A DNA stretch of 64,000 nt from Ruegeria_C sp041537905. Its GTDB lineage: Bacteria > Pseudomonadota > Alphaproteobacteria > Rhodobacterales > Rhodobacteraceae. Position 1 is the stretch's first letter. Each line of letters begins with the position of its first letter. Of the stretch, positions 27,815 through 36,578 are shown in pieces. Below the pieces are notes generated by a model. That model had not been told where the DNA came from and did not search any database. It worked only from the letters and a program-made list of their open reading frames with translations. The translations under genes and the position numbers were made by a program. The stretch covers positions 186,001-250,000 of the forward strand of contig NZ_JBGRUO010000004.1 of NCBI RefSeq assembly GCF_041537905.1, written 5' to 3'.

Positions 27815-28931
27815 GGGTCAGAAACACCTTATCTTTCGTGGTGGAATCGGGTTGATGGGCGCGCAGCATGTCGAGGCTGCGCTGCAACTCGGGACGGCCA
27901 AGGTCGCGGGCGATGACCACAATGCGCGAGCGGCGGTCGTCGCCCTCCCAGTTCTTCATCGGGACGGGCGGGTCGAAAATGTGTTGGACGCCATGGAACA
28001 CGAAGGGTGTTTCGATACCATTGAGGAACACGATGCCCTTGACGCGCAGAATGTCCGGGCCCTTGAGCGCGATCAGCGAGTCCAGCCAAAGGTCAAAAGC
28101 CGCGTCTTTCAGCGGCGCGTCCAGCACGATCGAGGCCGAGCTGATCCGTTTGTCATGAGGAGGCATGGCCATGGGCGATGCCTTGGGGCCGGAGAGGCCA
28201 GAGAGGTTGCCAAGCGGGTCAAATTCAGGCGGCAGCGCAGGTGTGGTCCACGCAATCGCATCTTTCGGGCTGATGTCCTTGCGCAGGCCGCTCAGCCCCC
28301 ACAGTTTGTTGAGCTTGAAGCGCCCGCCAACCGGTCGTTCGATCTGCGCGGTGGGGTTCAGACCACTCAGGCGGAGTGCAAGCGCATCTGCTGCGGCGGG
28401 TGGGACCAGATCTGTCTTGCTGAGCAGGATGAGATCAGCCATCGCAACTTGGGAAACGGCCTCGAACTGCGCGTCCAGTGTGGCTGGCCCGTTGGCCGCG
28501 TCAACAACGGTGACCAGCCCGTCCATGCGGGTGGCGCGCGCCAGTTCGGGATCGACCAGAAGCGTCTGCAGAATAGGGCCCGGGTCCGCAAGGCCGGTCG
28601 TTTCGATAACGATCCGTTCAAACCGAAGGACTCCGTCATCTCGTCGCTCGATCAGATCTGCGATGGTCCCGGACAGATCGCCGCGAATGGAACAGCACAG
28701 GCAGCCCGACTGCATTAGCACGATCTCGTCTTCAACGGATTCGATCAGGTCGTGGTCCAGCCCGGCTTCGCCGAATTCATTCACGATCACAGCGATTTTC
28801 CCGGTCGAGGATTCGGATAGCACCGCGTTCAGAAGCGTCGTCTTTCCGGCCCCCAGAAAGCCGGTCAGAACGGTGACCGGTATCCGCCGGTCCGTTATGT
28901 CCTCAACACTGTTTGTTGCTTGGGAAATCAC
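27807..28931 (-). CDS. G3E-family GTPase (CobW-like), first gene of Zur-type operon
   Basis: A 374-residue protein with Walker A TGFLGAGKTTLLNA, the CxCC motif as SGCLCCSIRGD, ETTGLADPGP, LSKTDL and the CobW C-terminal domain (RVKGIVFLNG). It is a second, distinct G3E paralogue in the same operon, differing from the downstream one in its metal-motif surroundings and insert lengths. A 17-bp Zur-box-like site lies 21 bases before the start, so expression is probably induced when zinc is scarce. Confidence 0.92.
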   Translation of the reverse strand: MISQATNSVEDITDRRIPVTVLTGFLGAGKTTLLNAVLSESSTGKIAVIVNEFGEAGLDHDLIESVEDEIVLMQSGCLCCSIRGDLSGTIADLIERRDDGVLRFERIVIETTGLADPGPILQTLLVDPELARATRMDGLVTVVDAANGPATLDAQFEAVSQVAMADLILLSKTDLVPPAAADALALRLSGLNPTAQIERPVGGRFKLNKLWGLSGLRKDISPKDAIAWTTPALPPEFDPLGNLSGLSGPKASPMAMPPHDKRISSASIVLDAPLKDAAFDLWLDSLIALKGPDILRVKGIVFLNGIETPFVFHGVQHIFDPPVPMKNWEGDDRRSRIVVIARDLGRPELQRSLDMLRAHQPDSTTKDKVFLTHD

Positions 28932-28951
28932 TGCTTTCTCCTTGATTCATT

Positions 28952-28968
28952 ATGTAATATCATCACAT
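28952..28968. promoter_or_regulatory. Zur-box-like site upstream of G3E GTPase operon
   Basis: ATGTAATATCATCACAT reads on the other strand as ATGTGATGATATTACAT. That matches the site before znuA (ATGTGATTGTATAACAT) at 14 of 17 positions. It is semi-palindromic and AT-rich like alphaproteobacterial Zur operators and lies 21 bases before the start codon. Confidence 0.65.
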
Positions 28969-29129
28969 TTCTTGTGGAGAAAAAACAAACGGGCCAAATC
29001 ATCGTGACAGCTCAAGTTGAAAACACTGGTGATCAAGCGATTTGGGAGTGCTCGACCTTTTGGCGCCAGGGACAACGACGACTCTTTAGGCACGGTACCT
29101 GTTAACCTGTGCTGTCCCTGACGTTGCTT

Positions 29130-29160
29130 GGCCCGACCGAAGGATCATTTCGACCGGGCC
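29130..29160 (-). terminator. Hairpin downstream of znuA
   Basis: On the minus strand GGCCCGGTCGAA pairs with TTCGGTCGGGCC (12 pairs counting two G-U) around a 7-base loop, 12 bases after the znuA stop. No U-tract follows, so termination would be imperfect. Confidence 0.55.
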
Positions 29161-29171
29161 GATAACGTGGC

Positions 29172-30284
29172 TCAAAGGCACTCGGCCAGGGTGGTGGCCA
29201 AGTTGCGGATAACCTGCGGATACAGGCCCGCTCCGGGGTTCAGATCGGATCCAAGCGGATCGATCACACCGGTCTTGGCATCGGTTCCGTCGAGTACGGT
29301 ATCGACAATTCCGGGGTTGAATTGCGGTTCAGCCAGAACACAGTCAACGCCCTCATCCTTGATGCGCGCCTGAATCTCGGCGATGCGTGCGGGGCTGGGG
29401 TCCGTCGCATCCGCGATTGAGATCGCACCCGAAGCCGGGAAATCGAAGGCATTCTCGAAATACTGATAGGCATCGTGGAATACGATGAAGCTGCCGCCGC
29501 GCACTGGTTCGAGCGTTGCGGCCACCTCTGCGGAAAGCGCATCCATTTCTGCGCGTGCCGCTGCCGCATTGGCAAAATAAGCGCCTGCATTGTCCGGATC
29601 GGCAGTGGAGAGCTGCGCTGCGATCAGGTTCAGCCAGGTATTCGCATTTTCAGGTGACAACCAGGCGTGAGGGTCGTGATCGCCATGGGCATGATCATCG
29701 TGATCGTCATGCCCGGCGTGATCTTCCCCTTCCGCATGCTCGTCGCCGTGGTCATGATCCCTGTCTTCGGCGTGGTCCTCGTGCCCGTGGTCCTCGTGCC
29801 CGTGGTCTTCCGCGTGCTCTTCATGATCGTGGCCCTCATGCCCTTCGTCTTCGGCATGCGCGTCATGATCATCGTGATCGTCATGGCCATGCTCGTCATC
29901 GCCGTGGTCATGGTCATGCGCTTCGAACAAAGCCCCTTCGCGGAAGTCCAGAAGGACAGTGCCGTCGGACTCCAGCAGAGTCGTGACAGTTGCGCCGTCA
30001 GCAAGGGTTTCAACCGCACCCCCCATCCAGGGTGTCAGATCCTCGCCAAGCCAGAACACAAGGTCCGCCTCTTGCAGCGCTGCCGCCTCGGAGGGGCGCA
30101 GGTTGTATTCATGGGGCGAGGCGCCCGGCTGAACAATCAGATCAGGTGTTCCAACCCCATCCATGACACGCGCCACCAGCGAATGCACCGGTGCGATATC
30201 GACCGCGACATTCGGAACATCCGCCATTGCCGTTCCACCCATTAACGCAGCGGTGATCGAAACTGGAAGGAGCTTTCTGGACAT
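29172..30284 (-). CDS. znuA: High-affinity zinc ABC transporter substrate-binding protein
   Basis: Starting at the ATG 30284 the protein has 370 residues with a Sec signal peptide (cleavage near AMADVP, residue 21). Zinc-ligand motifs of the cluster 9/A-I binding proteins are visible: SPHEYNLRP (His58), DPHAW (about His206) and a later FIVFHDAYQYF. Between them, residues about 123-206 form an unusually long His/Asp/Glu-rich loop of over 80 residues, the flexible zinc-harvesting loop of ZnuA proteins. The gene is divergent from zur and a Zur-box-like site ends 11 bases before its start. Confidence 0.96.
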   Translation of the reverse strand: MSRKLLPVSITAALMGGTAMADVPNVAVDIAPVHSLVARVMDGVGTPDLIVQPGASPHEYNLRPSEAAALQEADLVFWLGEDLTPWMGGAVETLADGATVTTLLESDGTVLLDFREGALFEAHDHDHGDDEHGHDDHDDHDAHAEDEGHEGHDHEEHAEDHGHEDHGHEDHAEDRDHDHGDEHAEGEDHAGHDDHDDHAHGDHDPHAWLSPENANTWLNLIAAQLSTADPDNAGAYFANAAAARAEMDALSAEVAATLEPVRGGSFIVFHDAYQYFENAFDFPASGAISIADATDPSPARIAEIQARIKDEGVDCVLAEPQFNPGIVDTVLDGTDAKTGVIDPLGSDLNPGAGLYPQVIRNLATTLAECL

Positions 30285-30294
30285 CAGACCCTCT

Positions 30295-30311
30295 ATGTGA
30301 TTGTATAACAT
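30295..30311. promoter_or_regulatory. Zur-box-like site, znuA side
   Basis: ATGTGATTGTATAACAT is a semi-palindromic AT-rich 17-mer 11 bases before the znuA start. It resembles the site in front of the G3E operon (14/17 on the reverse strand) and the second site in this intergenic region (13/17). Confidence 0.7.
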
Positions 30312-30325
30312 TGCGAGCGGCATAC

Positions 30326-30342
30326 ATGATATGGAATAACAT
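30326..30342. promoter_or_regulatory. Zur-box-like site, zur side
   Basis: ATGATATGGAATAACAT is the second copy in the znuA-zur intergenic region. It touches the proposed zur start codon at 30341, so bound Zur would block its own operon. Confidence 0.6.
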
Positions 30343-30853
30343 GACAAGTGATACGCGACCCGTGCCAGCCGATGACTCGGCCCTGATCGGGTTTCAACAG
30401 CATGACCACGAGACCTGCGTTGAGACAGCGCTGGCAAACGCCGAGAAACGGTGCCGGGAAGAAGGGCTGCGTTTGACTCCGGTTCGCCGCAAGGTGTTGG
30501 AGATGCTGGTGCAGGAACATCGGGCACTTGGCGCTTATGCGATCCTTGATCGCTTGCGCGAAGAAGGCTTCGGGTCGCAGCCACCGGTGGCGTACCGGGC
30601 GCTTGATTTTCTGGTCGAGAACGGGTTCGTGCATAAGATCGAACGCCTGAATGCATTTGTCGCCTGCGCACATCCGGGAGCAACCCATTCACCTGCTTTC
30701 ATGATCTGCCGCAAATGTGACGCGGTGGCCGAGGCGCAATCTGCCCCGGCCAAAGGGGCGCTTGGCGCTGCCGCCCGCGCGGTTGGGTTTGAGATTGAGC
30801 GAACGGTTGTAGAAGCCGAAGGCGTCTGCCCCGATTGCACCAAGAAGGCCTGA
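30341..30853 (+). CDS. zur: Zinc uptake regulator of the Fur family
   Basis: A 170-residue Fur-family repressor from the ATG at 30341; an ATG at 30326 is possible and no strong ribosome-binding site decides. The winged-helix domain (LTPVRRKVLEMLVQEH, AYAILDRLREEGF) is followed by the dimer domain with two CxxC pairs, ICRKCD and VCPDCTKK, which bind structural zinc, and a His-containing ACAHPGATHSP. Zn-bound Zur represses znuABC and zinc-sparing genes. Position within the znu locus supports Zur over Fur. Confidence 0.93.
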   Translation: MTSDTRPVPADDSALIGFQQHDHETCVETALANAEKRCREEGLRLTPVRRKVLEMLVQEHRALGAYAILDRLREEGFGSQPPVAYRALDFLVENGFVHKIERLNAFVACAHPGATHSPAFMICRKCDAVAEAQSAPAKGALGAAARAVGFEIERTVVEAEGVCPDCTKKA

Positions 30854-30855
30854 AG

Positions 30856-31596
30856 ATGTCTCTTGTTTCTGTCGAAGGTCTCAGTGTCCGCTATGGTACC
30901 AACACCGTTCTGCATCATGTCGACATGACAATCGAACCCGGCGAGATCGTGACCATCGTGGGGCCAAACGGGTCTGGCAAAACTAGTTTGCTGCGCGCGG
31001 TGATTGGCGCGACCAAACCCCATGCGGGGCGCGTCATCCAGAAGCCGGGGCTCAAGATCGGGTATGTCCCACAAAAGCTGCATATCGATCCTACGCTGCC
31101 GATCACGGTTGAACGGTTCATGCGCTTGACCAATCCTGTAACACGGCAGCGCTGCATGGATGCGCTCGACTCTGCTGGCGTTCCTGATCTGCTGAAGCGC
31201 CAGATGTCACAGCTTTCGGGTGGGCAGTTTCAGCGGGTTCTGCTGGCTCGGGCGCTGATAAACCAGCCCGACATTCTGCTGCTGGACGAGGCGACGCAGG
31301 GTTTGGACCAGCGGGGTTCAGCGGCCTTTTACCAACAGATTGAAACGGTACGCCGCGAAACCGGTTGTGCCATATTGATGATCAGCCACGAATTGCACGT
31401 GGTCATGAGCGCATCAGACAGGGTTATTTGCCTCAACGGGCACGTGTGCTGCGAAGGCTCGCCTGCCGTCGTCGCCTCGGCCCCGGAATATCGCGCCCTG
31501 TTTGGAACCGGCACAGGCGGCGCGCTCGCCCTGTATCGGCACCATCACGATCACCATCATGACCACGGTGAAGACCCCAAGGAAGCCGCAGAATAA
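30856..31596 (+). CDS. znuC: Zinc ABC transporter ATPase
   Basis: The ATG at 30856, two bases after the zur stop, gives 246 residues. Walker A GPNGSGKTSLL is near residue 37, signature LSGGQFQR and Walker B ILLLDEATQGLDQRG follow. The C-terminus carries a His-rich tail (HHHDHHHDHGED), which may sense or buffer zinc. It couples by TAATG overlap to znuB. Confidence 0.95.
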   Translation: MSLVSVEGLSVRYGTNTVLHHVDMTIEPGEIVTIVGPNGSGKTSLLRAVIGATKPHAGRVIQKPGLKIGYVPQKLHIDPTLPITVERFMRLTNPVTRQRCMDALDSAGVPDLLKRQMSQLSGGQFQRVLLARALINQPDILLLDEATQGLDQRGSAAFYQQIETVRRETGCAILMISHELHVVMSASDRVICLNGHVCCEGSPAVVASAPEYRALFGTGTGGALALYRHHHDHHHDHGEDPKEAAE

Positions 31597-32393
31597 TGCT
31601 TGATGACTTTATGACGCGTGCAACGCTTGCAGGGGTTGGCGTTGCGTTTGCCGCAGCACCGCTCGGGTGCTTTGTCGTGTGGCGCCGCATGGCGTATTTC
31701 GGGGATGCCACGGCACATGCGGCGATCCTCGGCGTTGCACTCTCACTGACGTTTCAAATGTCGATATTCGCTGGTGCGCTGGCCGTTGCACTGATCATGG
31801 CACTGACCGTGACGCTGCTGACTGGCCGTGGCTATGCGATGGATACGCTTCTGGGCGTTCTGGCGCATTCTGCACTGGCCTTTGGTCTTGTTGCCGTCTC
31901 GTTCCTGTCCGGTGTTCGCATCGATTTGATGGCTTATCTGTTTGGCGACATTCTGGCCGTGTCACGCGCCGACCTGGCGGTGATCTGGGGCGGGGCATCA
32001 CTTGTGGTGGCTCTGATCGCGTGGCGATGGTCGCAGCTGCTGACGGCCACCCTGAACGAAGAACTGGCCTATGCCAGCGGTTTTGATCCCAAGCGCGAGC
32101 AGTTGATCCTGACCTTGTCGCTTGCCGTAACCGTGGCGGTTGCGATCAAGGTCGTGGGTGTTTTGCTGATCGCTGCGATGCTGATCATCCCGGCCGCTGC
32201 CGCACGCAGTTTGGCGCGATCCCCGGAATCGATGGCGTTGATCGCAGCGGCGATCGGCGCTTTTTCTGCTGTTGCCGGGCTGAGATCAGCTTACCTGTTT
32301 GACACCCCGGCAGGCCCATCCATCGTCTGCGTCGCCGCAATCCTGTTTGCATGCTTCAGCCTGATCGGATGGCAATCGCGACGTGGGGCTTAA
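31596..32393 (+). CDS. znuB: Zinc ABC transporter permease
   Basis: A 265-residue inner-membrane permease of the ABC-3 family with about eight hydrophobic segments; RMAYFGDATAHAAILGVAL and AYASGFDPKREQ are typical family blocks. It ends 6 bases from the end of the convergent multidomain hydrolase gene. It completes the ZnuABC importer, although znuA is on the opposite strand as is usual in proteobacteria. Confidence 0.95.
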   Translation: MLDDFMTRATLAGVGVAFAAAPLGCFVVWRRMAYFGDATAHAAILGVALSLTFQMSIFAGALAVALIMALTVTLLTGRGYAMDTLLGVLAHSALAFGLVAVSFLSGVRIDLMAYLFGDILAVSRADLAVIWGGASLVVALIAWRWSQLLTATLNEELAYASGFDPKREQLILTLSLAVTVAVAIKVVGVLLIAAMLIIPAAAARSLARSPESMALIAAAIGAFSAVAGLRSAYLFDTPAGPSIVCVAAILFACFSLIGWQSRRGA

Positions 32394-32399
32394 AGCGCC

Positions 32400-35135
32400 T
32401 CAATTGAATTGCAGGGGGCTATCCCGGCTGATCATCCTGATCACGAGAGGCACATGATCCGAAATGTCGGAGACGAAGTCGGAAACGCTTTTGTCCAGTC
32501 GAACGATGGCTGCATCGTCACCGCTGATATCCGCGAGTTTCACGTCATCAGAGACAACAATGTGATCGATCAAAGACCGGTGACGCGGCCCGACATAAGA
32601 AAGGGCATTATCGTCGGCATCATCGCTCGTCAGTGCGATCAAATCGGGTGCATCGGTTAGGGCGTTCAGAACATCGGTGTTCAGTGTCTCGTTCATGTCT
32701 CCGCCCAATACAACGGGCAGGTTTTCGCTCGTGCGAATATCCTCTATGACTTCGGCCAGAATGTTCGACGCCAGTCGCCGTCGCGATCGGCTTTGGGGAT
32801 CTCCGAACGCCTTGAGATGAACGGCAATCATGATGAACTCTACTGTGGCGTTTTCGCGAGCCCCAGCGGGCGCAACCTTGTGCTCGATCTTTACCCGGGC
32901 GATCATCGGACGGCGGGGAAAGGCACTGTGCCCTGATGCGGTTCTTGCGTTCCAGGCATCACGATGACGGTTCAGCAGGTCCTGCGCTATCGTGACTTCA
33001 GTCGTCGAACTGTCAAACAGAACTGCCAGATCCTGGCTTCCGCGTACGTTCAGATATTTGAAATCATAACTGTAGCCGAGGCGTTGCAGTGCGGTAGTCA
33101 CACGTTCCATCGCGTCGCGCTGCACCTCGACCAGTCCGATGGCGTCCAGTGACAGATGTGCCAGCACCTCGGCCACCTGGTCGACCCGGGCATCTGAAAT
33201 CCGATCGTTGAAATGCTCGATATTCCAGAACCCCACATCGGCAAATTCCTGAGACCCGCGATATTCAGGAATCTCGACCTCATGCACACCAGCGCCGGTG
33301 ATACCCATAATATCAAAGAAACCGAGATGCGGAGAGGTATCGGGTATGGTCGAAAGCAGATCCCGCAACCGGTTTGACGAGCTTTCATTCGCCGCAGACA
33401 GCGCAATGAGATGCGAGACGATGGCGGCCATGCGCACACCTTCGTTCGTGGTTGTTCCATCCGCTTCAAACCAGCCCGCATGATGCAGGGCAACCAGACC
33501 CCATTCGTTGTTGAAAACCGGTGACCCTGATGATCCCGGCTCGGTATCCGTCGTGTACCAAACGACTTTGTCTTTGACGCGTTTGACCTTGTTGTCATGC
33601 AAGGCGACTTCTTTTTGCCGTCCGCGAGGGTGCTGGATGATATTCACCCTCTCGTTCCGCGTGATGGTTGCCGGGCTTCGCAACAGAGCGATCGGCTCGA
33701 TTTGTGATACCGCCGAGGGGTCGCAGCCGACGATGGTGAAATCAAGCTCAACCGACGTGACAAAGAACCGGTCAGGTTCCAGCGTTACCGTCAAACTGGA
33801 TGCCCCTTCTTCAAAGTCGAACTCCGCCATTGCGTCCCGGGCTTCATCTATCGATGCGATAACGTGGTTGTTCGTCATGATGAAGCCACGCTCGCCAATC
33901 AGGAAGCCTGACCCGGAACCGCCAGGCAGGTTGATTTTGCACACCGCCCGGGCGCGGGTATCGCCTCTGCTCAGGAAATGCGCGGGTAAAAAGTCAGCTC
34001 CGCCCGAGATCTTTTCGAAATGGTCTGATATCTCTCGCTCGATCTCTCGCCGGGTTCCTTCTTTTGCTGTCGGCGCAAGTGGTTTCGACAACAGCTCCCT
34101 GCCGCGGTGATCCACCAAGGCGCGGAACTCTGATGCGCCAAGATCTTTGGCGGTTGCGATCATCGCCTCTCGACCGGGTGAAAGTGGCTCTGCAGGTTTG
34201 CGCAGGCTTTCCGCCCCCGAGAAAAGATGGTTGATCAGGTCTCGATAGCGATCCGCAACCTTTCCAAATCCGTCCCGGTCGGGATGAAGCTCATCATGCC
34301 ATTCATCAGCACCAACCGCGTTGGTGCAGTTTACCCGATGGACCCTGCCGGGAAATTCATCGCTTAGGTCAACAAGGCCCGTGTTGAAGCGATCGATCAT
34401 GACACGCACGATCGCGGCCTGAAGCCCGCTATCTTCGATACCAAGCTGCGCCATCGGTCGCCCGAGCCATTTGCCCCGGTCCGGTATTGCATAATCGTAC
34501 CCGTGGCAGAGGATTTTCAGTGACGGAAACTCCGCCGTCAGACTTCCGAAAATCTGACGCATAATCCCAAGAACCTCGTTGAGGCGCGCGGCAAAATTCT
34601 GGTTCGGATAATCCTTGGGATCGCGTGCCGGGTCGAAAGGGTGCACGGCCGTGGCAAGCCGCCCGTCGCCCAAAAGGTCATTTCCGCCACCGCTGAGCAA
34701 AAAGACATGCGGGTTTTCGGCCCGGATCGCGTCATGCATTTCGTCTTGTGCAAGCATGGCAGAGACCAGGTCTCCTGCTGCCCCAAGACTGTATATGGCA
34801 TAGTCATCAAAGAGATGATCAATCGTGTCCTTGAGCAGGAATGGATACTGAAACCACGAGTCGCCTTCCGAGACGATTTTCAACCCAGTCCAACCACCTG
34901 CAATCTTGCGGCGGTATTTCCGTTGTCTCCGCCGTCTCGACCAGGAGTTAAATGCGGCCATTGCAACGTCAGCTTCAAGCCCCTGGTCGTCGACCATCTC
35001 GGGATTGATACTGACCCGTGGCGAAAATGCAGGAGGCGCGTCTGTGTCCTCCATCAGGTACTGGGCGATTTCGTCCTCAGAAACCGTTTCATCCAAAATC
35101 ATTTGACGAAGATCGTTCAGTGTAATTTTCGGCAT
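32400..35135 (-). CDS. Three-domain hydrolase: SGNH hydrolase - trypsin-like protease - endonuclease/exonuclease/phosphatase
   Basis: A 911-residue protein with a clear ribosome-binding site (GGAGGA) and no signal peptide. Residues 1-80 hold a short acidic helical segment and a basic RRRRQRKYRR patch. Residues about 84-305 are an SGNH hydrolase (GDSWF 91-95, GGND 150-153, DELHPD 281-286). Residues about 395-580 are a chymotrypsin-fold serine protease with candidate triad His424, Asp465 and Ser536 (PGSSGSP). Residues about 630-905 are an endonuclease/exonuclease/phosphatase domain (WNIEHFN, GLVEVQ, GGDMNE, IDHIVV, SDHVPL). All three active sites look intact. The combination in one cytoplasmic protein is unusual; effector, defence or lipid/nucleic-acid processing roles are all conceivable. 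Confidence 0.82.
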   Translation of the reverse strand: MPKITLNDLRQMILDETVSEDEIAQYLMEDTDAPPAFSPRVSINPEMVDDQGLEADVAMAAFNSWSRRRRQRKYRRKIAGGWTGLKIVSEGDSWFQYPFLLKDTIDHLFDDYAIYSLGAAGDLVSAMLAQDEMHDAIRAENPHVFLLSGGGNDLLGDGRLATAVHPFDPARDPKDYPNQNFAARLNEVLGIMRQIFGSLTAEFPSLKILCHGYDYAIPDRGKWLGRPMAQLGIEDSGLQAAIVRVMIDRFNTGLVDLSDEFPGRVHRVNCTNAVGADEWHDELHPDRDGFGKVADRYRDLINHLFSGAESLRKPAEPLSPGREAMIATAKDLGASEFRALVDHRGRELLSKPLAPTAKEGTRREIEREISDHFEKISGGADFLPAHFLSRGDTRARAVCKINLPGGSGSGFLIGERGFIMTNNHVIASIDEARDAMAEFDFEEGASSLTVTLEPDRFFVTSVELDFTIVGCDPSAVSQIEPIALLRSPATITRNERVNIIQHPRGRQKEVALHDNKVKRVKDKVVWYTTDTEPGSSGSPVFNNEWGLVALHHAGWFEADGTTTNEGVRMAAIVSHLIALSAANESSSNRLRDLLSTIPDTSPHLGFFDIMGITGAGVHEVEIPEYRGSQEFADVGFWNIEHFNDRISDARVDQVAEVLAHLSLDAIGLVEVQRDAMERVTTALQRLGYSYDFKYLNVRGSQDLAVLFDSSTTEVTIAQDLLNRHRDAWNARTASGHSAFPRRPMIARVKIEHKVAPAGARENATVEFIMIAVHLKAFGDPQSRSRRRLASNILAEVIEDIRTSENLPVVLGGDMNETLNTDVLNALTDAPDLIALTSDDADDNALSYVGPRHRSLIDHIVVSDDVKLADISGDDAAIVRLDKSVSDFVSDISDHVPLVIRMISRDSPLQFN

Positions 35136-35525
35136 GAAAAATCCTCCGATATGTTCAATAAAAAATCATCAGCGGCGCAGCGCTGGTAGCAATAAACAAG
35201 GGAAATATAGCACAAATCGGCGACAATCTCACCATTTGATACTCAAGTACGTCGACACCCTCACGACCTGCCACTGCGTGACAGGTGCGGGTCTTTCACC
35301 AGAGCGTTTATGCACGCCAAACGCGAAGGAAGGGCGCAACGAACTCAGGAAACGCTGAGGTCGGCATCGTCAGGTAAAATACCTCAACAAAGCCCCATCA
35401 GATCCATCTTTGCAGCCCGCCTTTCTGATTTTTTTGCAAGCGCAATGCATCCATTTCGCCTCCGCGCTCGATCTAATGGGTGAAGCACTCAACAGAGGCT
35501 TCGTATTTTCACTAGGAGATTACAA
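35136..35525. other. Divergent intergenic region of 390 bases
   Basis: Lies between the three-domain hydrolase gene and the membrane-hairpin gene and must hold promoters for both. It is relatively AT-rich at 35150-35260. A ribosome-binding site (AGGAG) precedes the gene at 35526. No clear operator palindrome or RNA gene was found. Confidence 0.5.
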
Positions 35526-36473
35526 ATGCTTAAGATCAATACATCTGAGCTACCACAACCATTTTTGGCCTTTGCGGCAGAGACCGAGCGATTTGCGGAC
35601 GCGGTGAAGCTGATGCCTTTCGAGGATGACAGCGATGTCGGTGTCGTGACGGCTGCCGACAAGCTTACATCGACGGTCAAGTCATTGAACGGCAGGCTGG
35701 GTTCTCCGGTCAAACCGGGCGATAGGGACAATGGCGAACTGGGAGAGCGCGTTGCGCCTGCGGTCGACACGCTTAGCACACTCATCGATGTCTTTTGTCA
35801 GGACGCCGCGAGCGGGGCGACCTCGCTTCCGGATATGGACGACATGGCCGTATTCACCGGGTTTCTCGGGCAAAGCGAGGACGCGCTGTTTCGCGTGCTG
35901 GAACTGACACCCGCCGCGTTGCAGGTTCGCCCGACACCCGAAAGGGCGGAACTTGTCGAGTGTCTTGCCTCCTTTGGCATTCCGCTTTCCGAGGTCGGAC
36001 TGCATCCGCCGACAATGATCAAGATCATCATTATTCTGGTGACAGTTGTCGTGTTCCTGCGTCGTCGCGACACCGAATTCCTTGTCATTACGATTGTGAA
36101 CGTTCTGATCCTCATCGACTTTCGCGGACAGGGCGGGCTTAAGTTGCCCAGTACGGGCGGCACGCCTCGGCCGAGCACGCCGACGACACCGGTGACGCCG
36201 CCAGCCGTCCCACCTGCGCCACCAGTTCCGCCGGTCGATCCTTGTGCGGCTCTTGGTGTCAGGGACTTCATAATCGGTGGCAGCGGCGCGACCGAGCAAC
36301 TTGCGCTGAACAATGCGATGGTCAATGCCATGCAGGAAGCCCAGAGACGCTGTGGACCCAACTGCCGTGGGCGGATCGTTGGAATAACGAATGAACGTGC
36401 CACGCTGATAGGTGACGCGGTCAATCCGTTCCGCACGGCCCGCAGGTTCCTGTACCGGTGCATAAAGCCCTAA
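35526..36473 (+). CDS. Unknown protein with central membrane hairpin and Pro-rich linker
   Basis: A 315-residue protein that matches no family I recognise. Residues 1-160 are soluble and mostly helical. Two hydrophobic segments (about 163-178 and 184-198) separated by a charged RRRDT turn form a likely membrane hairpin. Residues about 208-238 are a Pro/Thr-rich linker. The last 75 residues hold four Cys (C240, C276, C280, C312) and a repeat-like ATEQLALNNAMVNAMQEAQRR helix. It is divergent from the three-domain hydrolase and upstream of the ECF sigma factor, so it may belong to the same system. Confidence 0.7.
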   Translation: MLKINTSELPQPFLAFAAETERFADAVKLMPFEDDSDVGVVTAADKLTSTVKSLNGRLGSPVKPGDRDNGELGERVAPAVDTLSTLIDVFCQDAASGATSLPDMDDMAVFTGFLGQSEDALFRVLELTPAALQVRPTPERAELVECLASFGIPLSEVGLHPPTMIKIIIILVTVVVFLRRRDTEFLVITIVNVLILIDFRGQGGLKLPSTGGTPRPSTPTTPVTPPAVPPAPPVPPVDPCAALGVRDFIIGGSGATEQLALNNAMVNAMQEAQRRCGPNCRGRIVGITNERATLIGDAVNPFRTARRFLYRCIKP

Positions 36474-36578
36474 CTGTTGCGCAAGAAGCTGCATCCCGAC
36501 CAAGTGTCGGGGTGTGGCCGCCGACCTAGCCAGCTTGCCCGAATTGGCCTACCATGAAGGTAGCGACCGGAGACCGGA

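Noticed and set aside
29660..29920. Tandem repeat or CRISPR-like array in the znuA region
   Set aside because: The repetition comes from His/Asp/Glu codons of the zinc loop; there are no spacers of constant length.
29667..30245. Long Val/Met-rich reading frame on the + strand opposite znuA
   Set aside because: It is the complement of the His/Asp-rich tract (GAT/CAC reads as ATC/GTG), which makes a false hydrophobic protein.
25968..30284. Cobalamin biosynthesis as the role of the CobW-like proteins
   Set aside because: No cob genes are nearby; the Zur-box-like sites and znu genes point to zinc instead.
30285..30692. N-terminal extension of znuA through the zur gene
   Set aside because: It is antisense to zur and contains no znuA-like sequence; the signal peptide begins at 30284.
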